In this document: positions 35,994 to 45,206 of the stretch, one piece after another | Position numbering within the stretch: position 1 is the first letter of the stretch | Layout of the letters: every line of letters starts with the position of its first letter | From: Bacillota bacterium | Lineage (GTDB): Bacteria > Bacillota > Clostridia > Oscillospirales > Acutalibacteraceae | Direction: 5' to 3' | Assembly (NCBI GenBank): GCA_021771115.1 | Contig: JAETPP010000002.1 | Coordinates: forward strand, 1 to 64,000 | Length of the DNA: 64,000 bases | Made by a program: the position numbers and the translations under genes | The notes under the pieces: model-generated | Database searches by the model: none | What the model was told of the DNA's origin: nothing | The model's input: only the letters and a program-made list of their open reading frames with translations

Positions 35994-37205
35994 CTAAAAC
36001 AAATTGGAAAGGTCGTTTACAAGCTCTTCGTTCCGGGTCATGGAAATGTTATTGAGCAAAATGACATCCTCAGAAAGGGTTTCCGCAGCCAGCTCCGCCA
36101 CATCCCCTTCGTAATAGCGGTAATCCACCACATAAATTTGGCGGTAGTGGTTTACTAAAAACGGTATGAAAGCGTTCCCGAAGGATTCTTTCACCACTAC
36201 GCAGGAAGGGCCGTCGGGCAGATCGTAGTTTACGATCTCTTCATAGGGCTGGTCGCCTGCGGCAAAGATCAGATACAGCAGTTCGGAAGCATACACGCTG
36301 CCGTCCTCAATCAGAGCCTGGCTGTAGGTTTCCCCATCTGTGCCGGTATAGCTGAAAGAAATATCCGCCCGGGGAAGATAGGCTTCCACCACATCGGGAT
36401 TTGCCTCCATCGCCTCGTTAGGGGCGTCGCTGTAGAAGCTTCCCAGAAAGCCGGGATATTCCTTTTTATCGAACTGAGTCAGGGGCACGGGGTCTACGCC
36501 CTTTGCCTTGCAGAATTCCACATAGGCGTAATAGGCCCCCAGCTGTGTCCAATGGTGGTCAGTGCGGAAATAGATGTATTCATCGGCATGGGCCCGCAGG
36601 GGATCGAACAGGGAAACTGTTTTCACGTTCGGGTTTAATCCGTTGATAGAGGGGTACAGATATTCTTCGATTGCCTTCCGCTGGTCAGAGCTGTTGATTC
36701 CGTGCTGCTCAATATAGCTTTCAGGCAGCATCACGCTCATGCTGGTGGGGATCACCAAATCGTAAAGCGTTCTGCCGCCCAACTGTTCCCCGGCCCGGGC
36801 AACGGTGGAAATATATTCATTGGCATAGTCCGTAACGAAATTATAATATTCATATCCCGTATCGCCGATCTTCAGAAGAGCGCCCAGCTGCTCCGGGTCG
36901 CCTGCCGGCGGCTTCCGCTCGGGGATGGGCGTGGGATTCGCTTCCTTTTCCGGCACGGAGGAGACCGGCGCGGAAGAAGCCTGGGAGATTTCCGGCGCGG
37001 AGGGTACGGAAGATACCGTTTTGGAAACAGAGCCGGACGGCGCGGGATCCTTCTGCCCTTCTTTTCCGGAAAACAGGAAAAGCCACAGGGCGGCGGCCAA
37101 AACAGCCAGCAGCAATAGGAGCCACAGCCAAAACGGCGGCCCATTCTTTTTTGCGGAGTGCTTGGGACGCCCGGACGACACGCGCCGGGAAGAGTGTTGT
37201 TTCAT
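35994..37205 (-). CDS. DHHW-family (AlgJ/SGNH-like) exported protein
   Basis: YFRTDHHWTQLGAYYAYVEFC motif; N-terminal TM; start MKQHSSRRVSSGRP at 37205. Confidence 0.85.
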   Translation of the reverse strand: MKQHSSRRVSSGRPKHSAKKNGPPFWLWLLLLLAVLAAALWLFLFSGKEGQKDPAPSGSVSKTVSSVPSAPEISQASSAPVSSVPEKEANPTPIPERKPPAGDPEQLGALLKIGDTGYEYYNFVTDYANEYISTVARAGEQLGGRTLYDLVIPTSMSVMLPESYIEQHGINSSDQRKAIEEYLYPSINGLNPNVKTVSLFDPLRAHADEYIYFRTDHHWTQLGAYYAYVEFCKAKGVDPVPLTQFDKKEYPGFLGSFYSDAPNEAMEANPDVVEAYLPRADISFSYTGTDGETYSQALIEDGSVYASELLYLIFAAGDQPYEEIVNYDLPDGPSCVVVKESFGNAFIPFLVNHYRQIYVVDYRYYEGDVAELAAETLSEDVILLNNISMTRNEELVNDLSNLF

Positions 37206-37235
37206 AAATCCATCCTCTTTTCTGTTTGAGAGCTT

Positions 37236-37409
37236 GGGAAGCACTGAATAAATCTGGTGTGCATATCGCGCAGTCAGATTTTTCGTCAGAGTGCACAGCT
37301 TGAGCGCAGCCAATCTGGCGATTGGCAAACGAAAGCTGTGCGCTATGACAGAAAAGATGCAAGCGAGATGTGCATAAAGCCGTTAGGCGTGATTTAATCA
37401 GTGCTTCCC
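37236..37409. mobile_element. MITE-like 174-bp palindromic element
   Basis: Terminal inverted repeats GGGAAGCACTGAATAAATC / GATTTAATCAGTGCTTCCC (18/19); internal arms (GCACAGCTT...AAGCTGTGC, CCAATC-TGGC-GATTGG) continue the palindrome. Confidence 0.75.
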
Positions 37410-37516
37410 TTGTACTCCATCAGCTTCTGATCGCCGGTCTGCTTGGAAAACAAGGACAGCAAAAAGCCTGACGCGCGTTAACAGCAATCTCTTAGAGACT
37501 GTTCTCACAAAGCCGC

Positions 37517-39385
37517 TCACTCTGTCCCGCTGCCCCGGCGCTTTTTGCGCTTTCGGATAAAATGTATGGGAAGCCAGATGAAAAAGGCTGCCAAAAGTAA
37601 GATCAAAATCAACAAAATCGCCGCCGTAACACGGATAAAATGAGAGGGGAGCCACCCGCTGCCTTCCAGCTCAAACACGGCGCTTGGCGGGATCTCTTCC
37701 CGATCCAGCGCCCGCTCCGCCGGAAAGACCAAATCGCCCCCGGGGGCCTTCAGGGAAATACCGTCCAGCTCATAAGGCTGAGCCTTCGGCAGCCCCAGCT
37801 GAAACCAGCCGTTTTCCTTTCCTTCCACCTGATAAAGCTGATACACATAGCGCATCGACCCGGCTTCGTAAGCCATCACCTTGATAAACCGGCTCTCTTT
37901 GCCGATTGGCAGCAGCGACAGCACATAGTCCTCCCCGGCGGGGATCGTCAGCATTCGGGTATTTCCCAAAACTGCTGCACAGGGGGAGGCCACCGGCTGT
38001 TCCATCCCATCTGTCAGCAGGTATTCCGTATCCAAAGGAAGGAAGATCCGCCGATAGCTTGTATCGGAAACAAACAGCTTTTCAGGCTGGTCCTGAGACA
38101 TCACCCAGGAAACGTACACCTCCGGACAGTGCTCGTAAAAGAGCTGACTGGTCAAGGGAAGCCTTCCCAATGTGTTTTTTTCAAAGCCCAGCTTTTCCAT
38201 GGAAAGGTCATACAGGAACACGGAAAGCAGCGTATCCGCCGTGGGGGCTTCCCCCAAAAGCATATGATCTATCTCCGCATCCTGCGACAGGATCCGGCAA
38301 ATCTCCCGCAGAAGCGTGTAAGTGCTGGAATTCTTCTCCCAGGCGGGGTCGATCACGCCTTCCACCTCTGCCTGGTAATGCTCCGCCGTGCCGATCATAT
38401 CATACAAAAGCTGATAGAGCTTTTGGATAAACCAGTTGCATTCCGGACTGCTCTCATAAATGCCTCCGGTGATTTCCCGGTAAACCTTTTTTACAGGCTC
38501 ACAGCGGGCTTCATAGTCCGGCGTTGTTTCCCGGGCCGGAAGCCGAAGGGTGGTGCCCAGCTTTCCGTACCCCCACTCCGAAAAAGGAATGGAGGGAATG
38601 GGGTCAAACATTCCCACGATATTGTAAACAGAGGAATAATCGTATTCATCACCGAATTTTTCCGCCTGGGCATTGTTCGGCGTGGCAAAGGTATAGACAA
38701 AAAGATCCTCCGGAGCGATCTGCTCCGCCGTCAGCATCAGCACGGCGGCCATATTGCTTACAGCCGCGGCCCGGCTGTAGCCCCCCATCCAGATTTTCAC
38801 ACGCTTTCCGGCGGCATATTGATCCACATAGTCAAACACCCGCTCAAACACTGTAAAGCCCGCGGAGAAAAAGCCTTCGTGAACGCTCTCGTCCCCAAAG
38901 GAAAAATTGCTGAGCCATTCGTCCTGATACCCTCCGCCGCTGACCGCCACGGCCAGAAGCACATATTCCCCTTTCCTGTCCTTCAGGGTTTTTGAGGCGA
39001 TCAGGGTGGCGATGGTTTTTGCGGTAGGGCGCTCGTTGAACTCCCGGCTTTCCATTTGAGAAAAGCCTGCCTGCGTAAAGTATTCCCGAATGTTCTGATC
39101 CTTCCTGTCCAGCTCCTGATCCGCGCTGCGAAAGGCGGACACCGCCATGCCCAGCGTACATTGGGCCAATCCGTGCCGGTACTCGGCGGCGGACCCGGAA
39201 AAATAGCTGTCCCGATAAGGGAATTGATAGGAAAGCTCTTCGGAATAGGCCGCCGAATCAAATCGTCCCGTCAATAAAATGGGCTCCTCATATTCCGCCG
39301 CAGATGCGTTCAGGGAAAACAGGTTCACCAAAATAGACAGCGTAAAAAAGAAAGACAGTATATTCCGGATACTTCGGTTCCGCAC
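37517..39385 (-). CDS. Exported class-3 lipase-like alpha/beta hydrolase with C-terminal TM
   Basis: Signal peptide, GGYSRAAAVSNMAAVLM nucleophile elbow, C-terminal ILLILILLLAAFFIWLPIHF then basic tail; likely GTG start. Confidence 0.7.
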   Translation of the reverse strand: MRNRSIRNILSFFFTLSILVNLFSLNASAAEYEEPILLTGRFDSAAYSEELSYQFPYRDSYFSGSAAEYRHGLAQCTLGMAVSAFRSADQELDRKDQNIREYFTQAGFSQMESREFNERPTAKTIATLIASKTLKDRKGEYVLLAVAVSGGGYQDEWLSNFSFGDESVHEGFFSAGFTVFERVFDYVDQYAAGKRVKIWMGGYSRAAAVSNMAAVLMLTAEQIAPEDLFVYTFATPNNAQAEKFGDEYDYSSVYNIVGMFDPIPSIPFSEWGYGKLGTTLRLPARETTPDYEARCEPVKKVYREITGGIYESSPECNWFIQKLYQLLYDMIGTAEHYQAEVEGVIDPAWEKNSSTYTLLREICRILSQDAEIDHMLLGEAPTADTLLSVFLYDLSMEKLGFEKNTLGRLPLTSQLFYEHCPEVYVSWVMSQDQPEKLFVSDTSYRRIFLPLDTEYLLTDGMEQPVASPCAAVLGNTRMLTIPAGEDYVLSLLPIGKESRFIKVMAYEAGSMRYVYQLYQVEGKENGWFQLGLPKAQPYELDGISLKAPGGDLVFPAERALDREEIPPSAVFELEGSGWLPSHFIRVTAAILLILILLLAAFFIWLPIHFIRKRKKRRGSGTE

Positions 39386-39904
39386 GGCTGTATCCCCTTT
39401 CAGGTTTTTTCTTTTCTCACAAGGATCTGCCCGTTTCCGGTCACCGCAATCAAACCGCAAAGTCAAGAGTCGGGCTCCAGCGCATAGTTTCTTACAGTAA
39501 GTGAGCATTTGCTTTCTTAAAAATTATATCGCGCTATTTTTCATAACGCAACTGAAAATTCCTTTTCTCCCTAAAAAATCAGGGAAGCATTTTTCGGACC
39601 CTGCTTTGAAAAAAGGAGCTGCCGCTTTTCATCCGAAGCAAGTGGTTTCGGCGCCCGGGCTCTTTCCAATCAGATCCCTTTCCCGGCTGCTGTTTTGAGC
39701 GGAGCCGGTCCTGCAAGAGCTTTCTTTTCCCCTTTTTTACACAAAGCCCATCCGCGGAAAACTTTCGCTTTTGCAGATTGCTCTTTTTTCGTTTTTATAC
39801 TATACTGAGTATCGGCCAATATCCGCCGGATATGATATGGTACAACAGAACCTGGAAAAGACAGAAAGCTCTTCCTCGTTTTCCGAAAATGAAAGGGATC
39901 CGTT

Positions 39905-40891
39905 ATGAAAAAAATCACTGCTTCAATGCTTCTATGCTGCTTGCTTTTGTGCGGCTGTGCTGCCGAAAACGCTTCTTCTGCCGGTACACCGGAAAGCGCT
40001 CCGGTTTTCTCCAACTCTTCAGAGACCTCAGCTCTCCTGCTTACCGATTCTAACGGAGACACCCTGGAGGTACCCGCTGACCCCAAAACAGTATGCTTAT
40101 ACGGCTCCTATGCCGACGCCTGGCTCTCCGCCGGCGGAAGCCTTGTGGGGACCACTGAGGACGCGGTAGAGGAGCGGGGGCTGGACGTGGGAGACGCCGC
40201 CATAGTGGGCACGGTCAAGGAGCCCAACACCGAAAAGATCATCGCCCTGGATCCTGAGCTTGTGATCCTTTCCTCCGATATCGCGGCCCACAACGACATT
40301 CGGGATGTGCTGGAGGCCGCCGGGCTTTCCTGCGCCTATTTCCGGGTGGATACCTTTGAGGATTACGCCGCCATGATGAAAGAGTTCTGCGCCCTTACCG
40401 GGCGGGACGACCTGTACCGGGAAACAGTGGAGCAATCCCAGGCCCTGATCAGTTCCGTTACCGCCGCCGTTCAAAAACAGCAAACGGAAGCTCCCCGGCA
40501 GCCTTCTGTGCTGCTGATCCGCGCCTTTTCCTCCGGCATCAAAGCGAAATCCGACGAGGAGCTTGCCGGAGCTATCTTAAAGGAGTTGGGCTGCCGGAAT
40601 ATTGCCGACGACCACCCCTCTATGCTGGAGGACCTGAGCCTGGAGGAAGTGATCGAAACAGATCCGGACTTTATCTTCGTCACCACCATGGGCAGTGAAA
40701 AGAAAGCGCTAAACTACCTGGATTCCCTGATTTCGGAAAATCCCGCCTGGCAGGAGCTTTCCGCCGTAAAAGAGGGGCACTACGTGATCCTGCCAAAGGA
40801 CCTGTTCCACTATAAGCCCAACGCGCGCTGGGGGGAAAGCTATGCGTACCTCGCCGAGATCCTTTATCCCGGTATCGATTATGAAAAATAA
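39905..40891 (+). CDS. ABC transporter substrate-binding lipoprotein (iron-chelate/B12-type)
   Basis: Lipobox LLCCLLLCGCAAE; PBP-like class III fold sequence (CLYGSYADAWLSAGGSLVGTTEDA). Confidence 0.9.
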   Translation: MKKITASMLLCCLLLCGCAAENASSAGTPESAPVFSNSSETSALLLTDSNGDTLEVPADPKTVCLYGSYADAWLSAGGSLVGTTEDAVEERGLDVGDAAIVGTVKEPNTEKIIALDPELVILSSDIAAHNDIRDVLEAAGLSCAYFRVDTFEDYAAMMKEFCALTGRDDLYRETVEQSQALISSVTAAVQKQQTEAPRQPSVLLIRAFSSGIKAKSDEELAGAILKELGCRNIADDHPSMLEDLSLEEVIETDPDFIFVTTMGSEKKALNYLDSLISENPAWQELSAVKEGHYVILPKDLFHYKPNARWGESYAYLAEILYPGIDYEK

Positions 40892-41921
40892 GACCTGGGC
40901 AAAGCTGCTGCTTGCCGGAGCTTTCACCCTGCTCTGCACTTTTTTGGGGCTGAGCCTGGGTTCCTCCTCCCTGCCCTTTTTTCAGAGCCTTGGGAAGCTT
41001 TTTGGGGGGGATTTTTCCTCCCCTGAAGCCCGCATTCTCTTATATGTGCGCCTGCCTCGGGTTTGCGCTTCTCTGCTGGCCGGGGCGGCCCTTGCAGTCA
41101 GCGGCGTGCTGATCCAGGCGGCCTTAGGCAATCCCCTGGCCGCGCCCAATGTGATCGGCGTCAACGCCGGGGCGGGCTTTTTCACCTTTCTCGCCATGGC
41201 GTTTCTTCCCGGGCTCCACTGGGCCGCCCCTTTGGGCGCTTTCCTGGGGGCGCTGCTGGCCACTTTGATCATTTACGCCGTTGCCGCCGCGGCGGGCGCG
41301 GGAAAGCTCACCATTATTCTGGCGGGCGTGGCGGTCAGCAGCATTTTCACCGCCGGAATCAACACGGTAAAAACCTTTTTTCCCGATACGCTGTATAATG
41401 GCAGCACCTTTCTGATCGGCGGATTTTCCGGCGTTTCCCTGGGGGATATCACTCCTGCCTGGGGTCTGATTTTGGCGGCGCTCCTTGCGGCGCTGCTCCT
41501 TGCCCGCCAGACCGATGTGCTGTGTCTGGGAGAGGAAACCGCCCGCAGCCTGGGGCTGCCTGTGAATGAGGTGCGGTTTGGGCTGATCCTTACCGCCTGT
41601 GTGCTGGCCGGGTGCGCGGTGAGCTTTTCGGGGCTTCTCAGCTTTGTAGGGCTGATCGTTCCCCACATTGCCCGTAAGCTGTTCGGGACCTCTCACCGCG
41701 TTCTGTGCGCCGCCAGCTGTCTTTTGGGCGCAGGCTTTGTCACCCTTTGCGATCTGCTGAGCCGTGTGCTCTTTGCCCCGTATGAAATTCCGGTGGGCAT
41801 TCTGCTTTCTTTGATCGGCGGCCCCTTTTTCCTTTTCCTTCTGCTGCACAGCCGGAAAAGGAGCTATCCCCTTCAAAAGAGAAGCGCCGCCTCCGCAGGG
41901 AAGGGAGGAGAGCCCCAATGA
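40881..41921 (+). CDS. FecCD-family ABC transporter permease
   Basis: RLPRVCASLLAGAALAVSGVLIQAALGNPLAAPNVIGVNAGAGF; GLIVPHIARKLFG. Confidence 0.95.
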   Translation: MKNKTWAKLLLAGAFTLLCTFLGLSLGSSSLPFFQSLGKLFGGDFSSPEARILLYVRLPRVCASLLAGAALAVSGVLIQAALGNPLAAPNVIGVNAGAGFFTFLAMAFLPGLHWAAPLGAFLGALLATLIIYAVAAAAGAGKLTIILAGVAVSSIFTAGINTVKTFFPDTLYNGSTFLIGGFSGVSLGDITPAWGLILAALLAALLLARQTDVLCLGEETARSLGLPVNEVRFGLILTACVLAGCAVSFSGLLSFVGLIVPHIARKLFGTSHRVLCAASCLLGAGFVTLCDLLSRVLFAPYEIPVGILLSLIGGPFFLFLLLHSRKRSYPLQKRSAASAGKGGEPQ

Positions 41922-42688
41922 CAGCCATACTGGAATGCGCCGGAGTGCGGGCCGGGTACGGCTCCCGGGAGATCCTGCACGGCATCGACCTCACCGTAAA
42001 CCGGGGAGAGATCGTTTCCCTCATCGGCCCCAACGGCTGTGGGAAAACCACCCTGCTCCGGGCTGTCTGCGGGCTTTTGCCCCTTTCCGCCGGAGAGATC
42101 CGCTTTTTGGGCCGAAGGCAGGCAGAGCTTGGGCGCAAAGAATTTGCCCGGCTGGCGGCATTTCTGCCCCAGGTGCGGGATGTTCCCGCCATTCGGGCGG
42201 ATAAATTCATTGCCCACGGCAGATATCCCCATCTCTCCTTTGGCCGCAGTCTGACGGAAAAAGACCGCAGGGCCATAGAGCTTGCCATAGAGCAGACCGG
42301 CGTTTCCGGCCTGCTGGAAAAGGAGCTTCCGGAGCTTTCCGGCGGCGAGCGCCAGCGGGTCTACCTTGCCATGACCCTGGCCCAGGACGCGGAGATCTTT
42401 CTTTTGGACGAGCCCACCACCTATCTGGATATCGGCCAGAAATACGAAATGCTGGAGCTGATCCGCAGGATCCGGGCGCTGGGGAAAACCATTGTTATGG
42501 TGCTGCACGACCTTTCCCTGGCCTTTTCCTACAGCGACCGGGTAGCCCTGCTGGAAAGCGGCGATCTGCTGACCTTCGGCCCCGCCGGAGAGGTATTCGA
42601 CAGCGGTCTCCCCGCCAAAGTTTTCGGCGTTTCCTCCCGCCGGGTAGAGCTGGATGGGAGAACAGAATATCTGTTTTTCAGGAAATAG
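41918..42688 (+). CDS. ABC transporter ATP-binding protein (FepC/FhuC-like)
   Basis: GPNGCGKTTLLRAVCGLL, LSGGERQRVYLAMTLAQDAEIFLLDEPTTYLD. Confidence 0.95.
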   Translation: MTAILECAGVRAGYGSREILHGIDLTVNRGEIVSLIGPNGCGKTTLLRAVCGLLPLSAGEIRFLGRRQAELGRKEFARLAAFLPQVRDVPAIRADKFIAHGRYPHLSFGRSLTEKDRRAIELAIEQTGVSGLLEKELPELSGGERQRVYLAMTLAQDAEIFLLDEPTTYLDIGQKYEMLELIRRIRALGKTIVMVLHDLSLAFSYSDRVALLESGDLLTFGPAGEVFDSGLPAKVFGVSSRRVELDGRTEYLFFRK

Positions 42689-42772
42689 ATCCTGTTTACA
42701 TATAGCGCATAATCGTTAAAATTCAGATGTTTGAAAGAATGAGTTGAAAATAGCACAGAAGGGAATATTCTT

Positions 42773-43837
42773 ATGCCGAAAAAGAAAACACACCAAATAA
42801 CAATTCGTTCCAGTGCAGCAGAATATCTTACTTATGCTGCTTCAATCGGCGGAGAAGAAAGCAGCGTAGAAATGCGGTATGAAGATGAAAACATCTGGCT
42901 GACTCAAAAGATGATGGCTACTTTATACGATGTATCGGTTTCCGCCATCAATCAGCATTTAAAAAGAATTTTTGACGACGGAGAGTTAGTTGAGAGCGCA
43001 GTTATTAAGAAATACTTAATAACTGCCGCCGATGGAAAGAACTACAAGACAAATCATTATAATCTTCAAGCCATTATTGCTGTAGGCTTTAAAGTAAATA
43101 ACGACCGTGCTGTACAATTTCGTAAATGGGCAGGACAGATTGTCAAAGACTATACCATTCAAGGCTGGGTAATGGATGTCGAGCGCTTGAAAAAAGGAAC
43201 CCTGTTTTCCGATGAATATTTTGATCGTCAACTAGAAACTATCCGGGAAATTCGGCTTTCCGAAAGAAAATTCTATCAAAAGGTAACAGACCTATATGCC
43301 ACAGCTTTTGATTATGATAAAGACGCTAAAACCACAAGAGATTTTTTCAAGACTGTTCAAAACAAAATGCATTATGCTACCCATCGTCATACGGCAGCAG
43401 AGCTCATTGCCGAACGTGCCAACGCAGAAAAAGAACATATGGGATTAACTTTTTGGGAAAATGCTCCTGATGGAAAAATTGTGAAAAGCGATGTAACCAT
43501 AGCAAAGAACTATCTGACCGAAAAGGAAATGTCTTTTTTGGAAAGAATTGTTTCCCTTTATCTCGATTATGCTGAGCTTCAGGCGGAACGCCATATACCG
43601 ATGAGTATGGAAGATTGGGCAAAACGATTGGATGGTTTTCTCGAGTTTAACGGTACGGAAATTTTGATTGGACCCAGCAAAATAAGCGCAGAACAAGCCA
43701 AGCTTCATGCCGAAACCGAATTTGAAAAATACCGTGTAATCCAAGACAGGCTTTTCCTATCAGACTACGATAAATTTATGTTAGAGCTTGAAAAACAAGC
43801 TAAAAGCCTATCCGAAGACAAAGAAACTTTGAAATAA
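42773..43837 (+). CDS. RhuM family protein
   Basis: VEMRYEDENIWLTQKMMATLYDVSVSAINQHLKRIFDDGEL...NYKTNHYNLQAIIAVGFKVNNDRAVQFRKWA. Confidence 0.93.
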   Translation: MPKKKTHQITIRSSAAEYLTYAASIGGEESSVEMRYEDENIWLTQKMMATLYDVSVSAINQHLKRIFDDGELVESAVIKKYLITAADGKNYKTNHYNLQAIIAVGFKVNNDRAVQFRKWAGQIVKDYTIQGWVMDVERLKKGTLFSDEYFDRQLETIREIRLSERKFYQKVTDLYATAFDYDKDAKTTRDFFKTVQNKMHYATHRHTAAELIAERANAEKEHMGLTFWENAPDGKIVKSDVTIAKNYLTEKEMSFLERIVSLYLDYAELQAERHIPMSMEDWAKRLDGFLEFNGTEILIGPSKISAEQAKLHAETEFEKYRVIQDRLFLSDYDKFMLELEKQAKSLSEDKETLK

Positions 43838-43893
43838 AAATTGTCAGATTGTATAACCATAATTCTGTTTTCATCTATAGAAACATACGCAAA

Positions 43894-43930
43894 AGAGCCT
43901 GAGAACTAGGTACTTCGTTCTCAGGCTCTT
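43894..43930 (+). terminator. Intrinsic (bidirectional) terminator
   Basis: AGAGCCTGAGAAC...GTTCTCAGGCTCT followed by T-run. Confidence 0.85.
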
Positions 43931-43967
43931 TCTAACGACTAACAACTAATATCTAACAACTGCTCCC

Positions 43968-44498
43968 CTATCCCCGGAACAGCTTTGCGGCTACCATGGT
44001 ATTCACCAGCGTGTACACGCCGTCGAAAATGAAGCCGAAACCGATAAACATCACCAGGGAAGCCATGGTTCCGAAGGGGTTGAAGATCATCACCGCGCCG
44101 AACACCGCCAGCGCCAGGGCGGTGAGGACGGAGATCCACCACTTTTCAAAGCCCAGGGCCTTCATATCCAGCGCCTTTTTCAGTGCGGCAAAGCTGTCCA
44201 CCAGAATATAGATGCCCAGGGCAATGGGGATCAGAGAAACGATAAACTGGGGGCAGAGCAGCAAAAACACGCCCAGCACCGCCAGGATCACGCCTAAAAA
44301 CAGATCGAAGCGGTTTCCGTAAGTGCCGCCGTTTTGGAAATAGGAGGCGATCCGAACTCCCCCATAGACCAGTGTGACCACACCGATCAGGGCGCAGGCA
44401 AGCTTCAGAGAGGAATCGGGAAAGGCCATCAGCACCACGCCCAAAATCACATAGAGCACTGAAGTGAGCACCAGGCTGTTGCGAATGCTTTTTAACAT
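43968..44498 (-). CDS. HdeD/DUF308-like membrane protein
   Basis: Six-TM protein with repeated GVVLMAFPD/GVILAVLGVFLLLCPQ and FGAVMIFNPF segments. Confidence 0.85.
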   Translation of the reverse strand: MLKSIRNSLVLTSVLYVILGVVLMAFPDSSLKLACALIGVVTLVYGGVRIASYFQNGGTYGNRFDLFLGVILAVLGVFLLLCPQFIVSLIPIALGIYILVDSFAALKKALDMKALGFEKWWISVLTALALAVFGAVMIFNPFGTMASLVMFIGFGFIFDGVYTLVNTMVAAKLFRG

Positions 44499-44542
44499 GA
44501 CAAATACCAGCTTTCCTTTGGGTTATTGACGTTCCAGGAAAC

Positions 44543-45103
44543 TCAACGGTTCCCTATCTTTCTGACCATCATGTACTCGTTTAATAGCGTGCCGTCCTTT
44601 CGGCGGATGGCATCGGGCCGCATACCGGTAATGCGAAAGCCCATTTTTTCATACAGGCCCCGTGCCCGGGCATTGCCCTCCACGAATTCCAGCTCCATTT
44701 GGGAAACATCTTCCCAGCCTTCCGCGATACGGATCATCTCCTGAAACATTTTCGTACCGATCCCCTGGCCCCAGAACTCGCTGAGCAAAGCAATGCCCAC
44801 CGTGGCCCGGTGGCGGGTCTTCATCGAGCCGTGCCGTTTCACCTCGCAGTTTCCGGCGATTGTACCGTTTACCTCGCAGACCAATGTAACGGCATCCTTT
44901 GAGGAATTCATCTGCTCGATCCACTGGGCCTCCCCCTCCGGGGTGTATTTTGCGCACTCCTCCGGATACCGTATGATAAAATCCGTCTCTCCGGCGGAAA
45001 CCACAAGATAGTTCAGCAGCCCCGGAATATCTTCGTTTCTTGGGCAGCGCAGCAGCGCCTGCCGCCCGTCCTTCAGTATGAAAGCTTTTTCTTCTACCAG
45101 CAT
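44543..45103 (-). CDS. GNAT family N-acetyltransferase
   Basis: RATVGIALLSEFWGQGIGTKMFQEMIRIA...GNARARGLYEKMGFRITG. Confidence 0.92.
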   Translation of the reverse strand: MLVEEKAFILKDGRQALLRCPRNEDIPGLLNYLVVSAGETDFIIRYPEECAKYTPEGEAQWIEQMNSSKDAVTLVCEVNGTIAGNCEVKRHGSMKTRHRATVGIALLSEFWGQGIGTKMFQEMIRIAEGWEDVSQMELEFVEGNARARGLYEKMGFRITGMRPDAIRRKDGTLLNEYMMVRKIGNR

Positions 45104-45206
45104 GGGTATTTCTCCTTTCTCAGCGAAACGGGAAAATACCATAAAAACAGTATAATCTCTTTTCTGTCGCTTTTCAAGCGCCTTTCCTTACTGATTTCTG
45201 AAGCTT

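Noticed and set aside
37640-38995. 451-aa plus-strand ORF
   Set aside because: Antisense to the lipase-like gene; no recognisable protein features.
39905-42688. Calling the ABC operon BtuFCD (vitamin B12)
   Set aside because: Family fits iron-chelate or B12 importers equally, and no cobalamin riboswitch precedes it; left unspecified.
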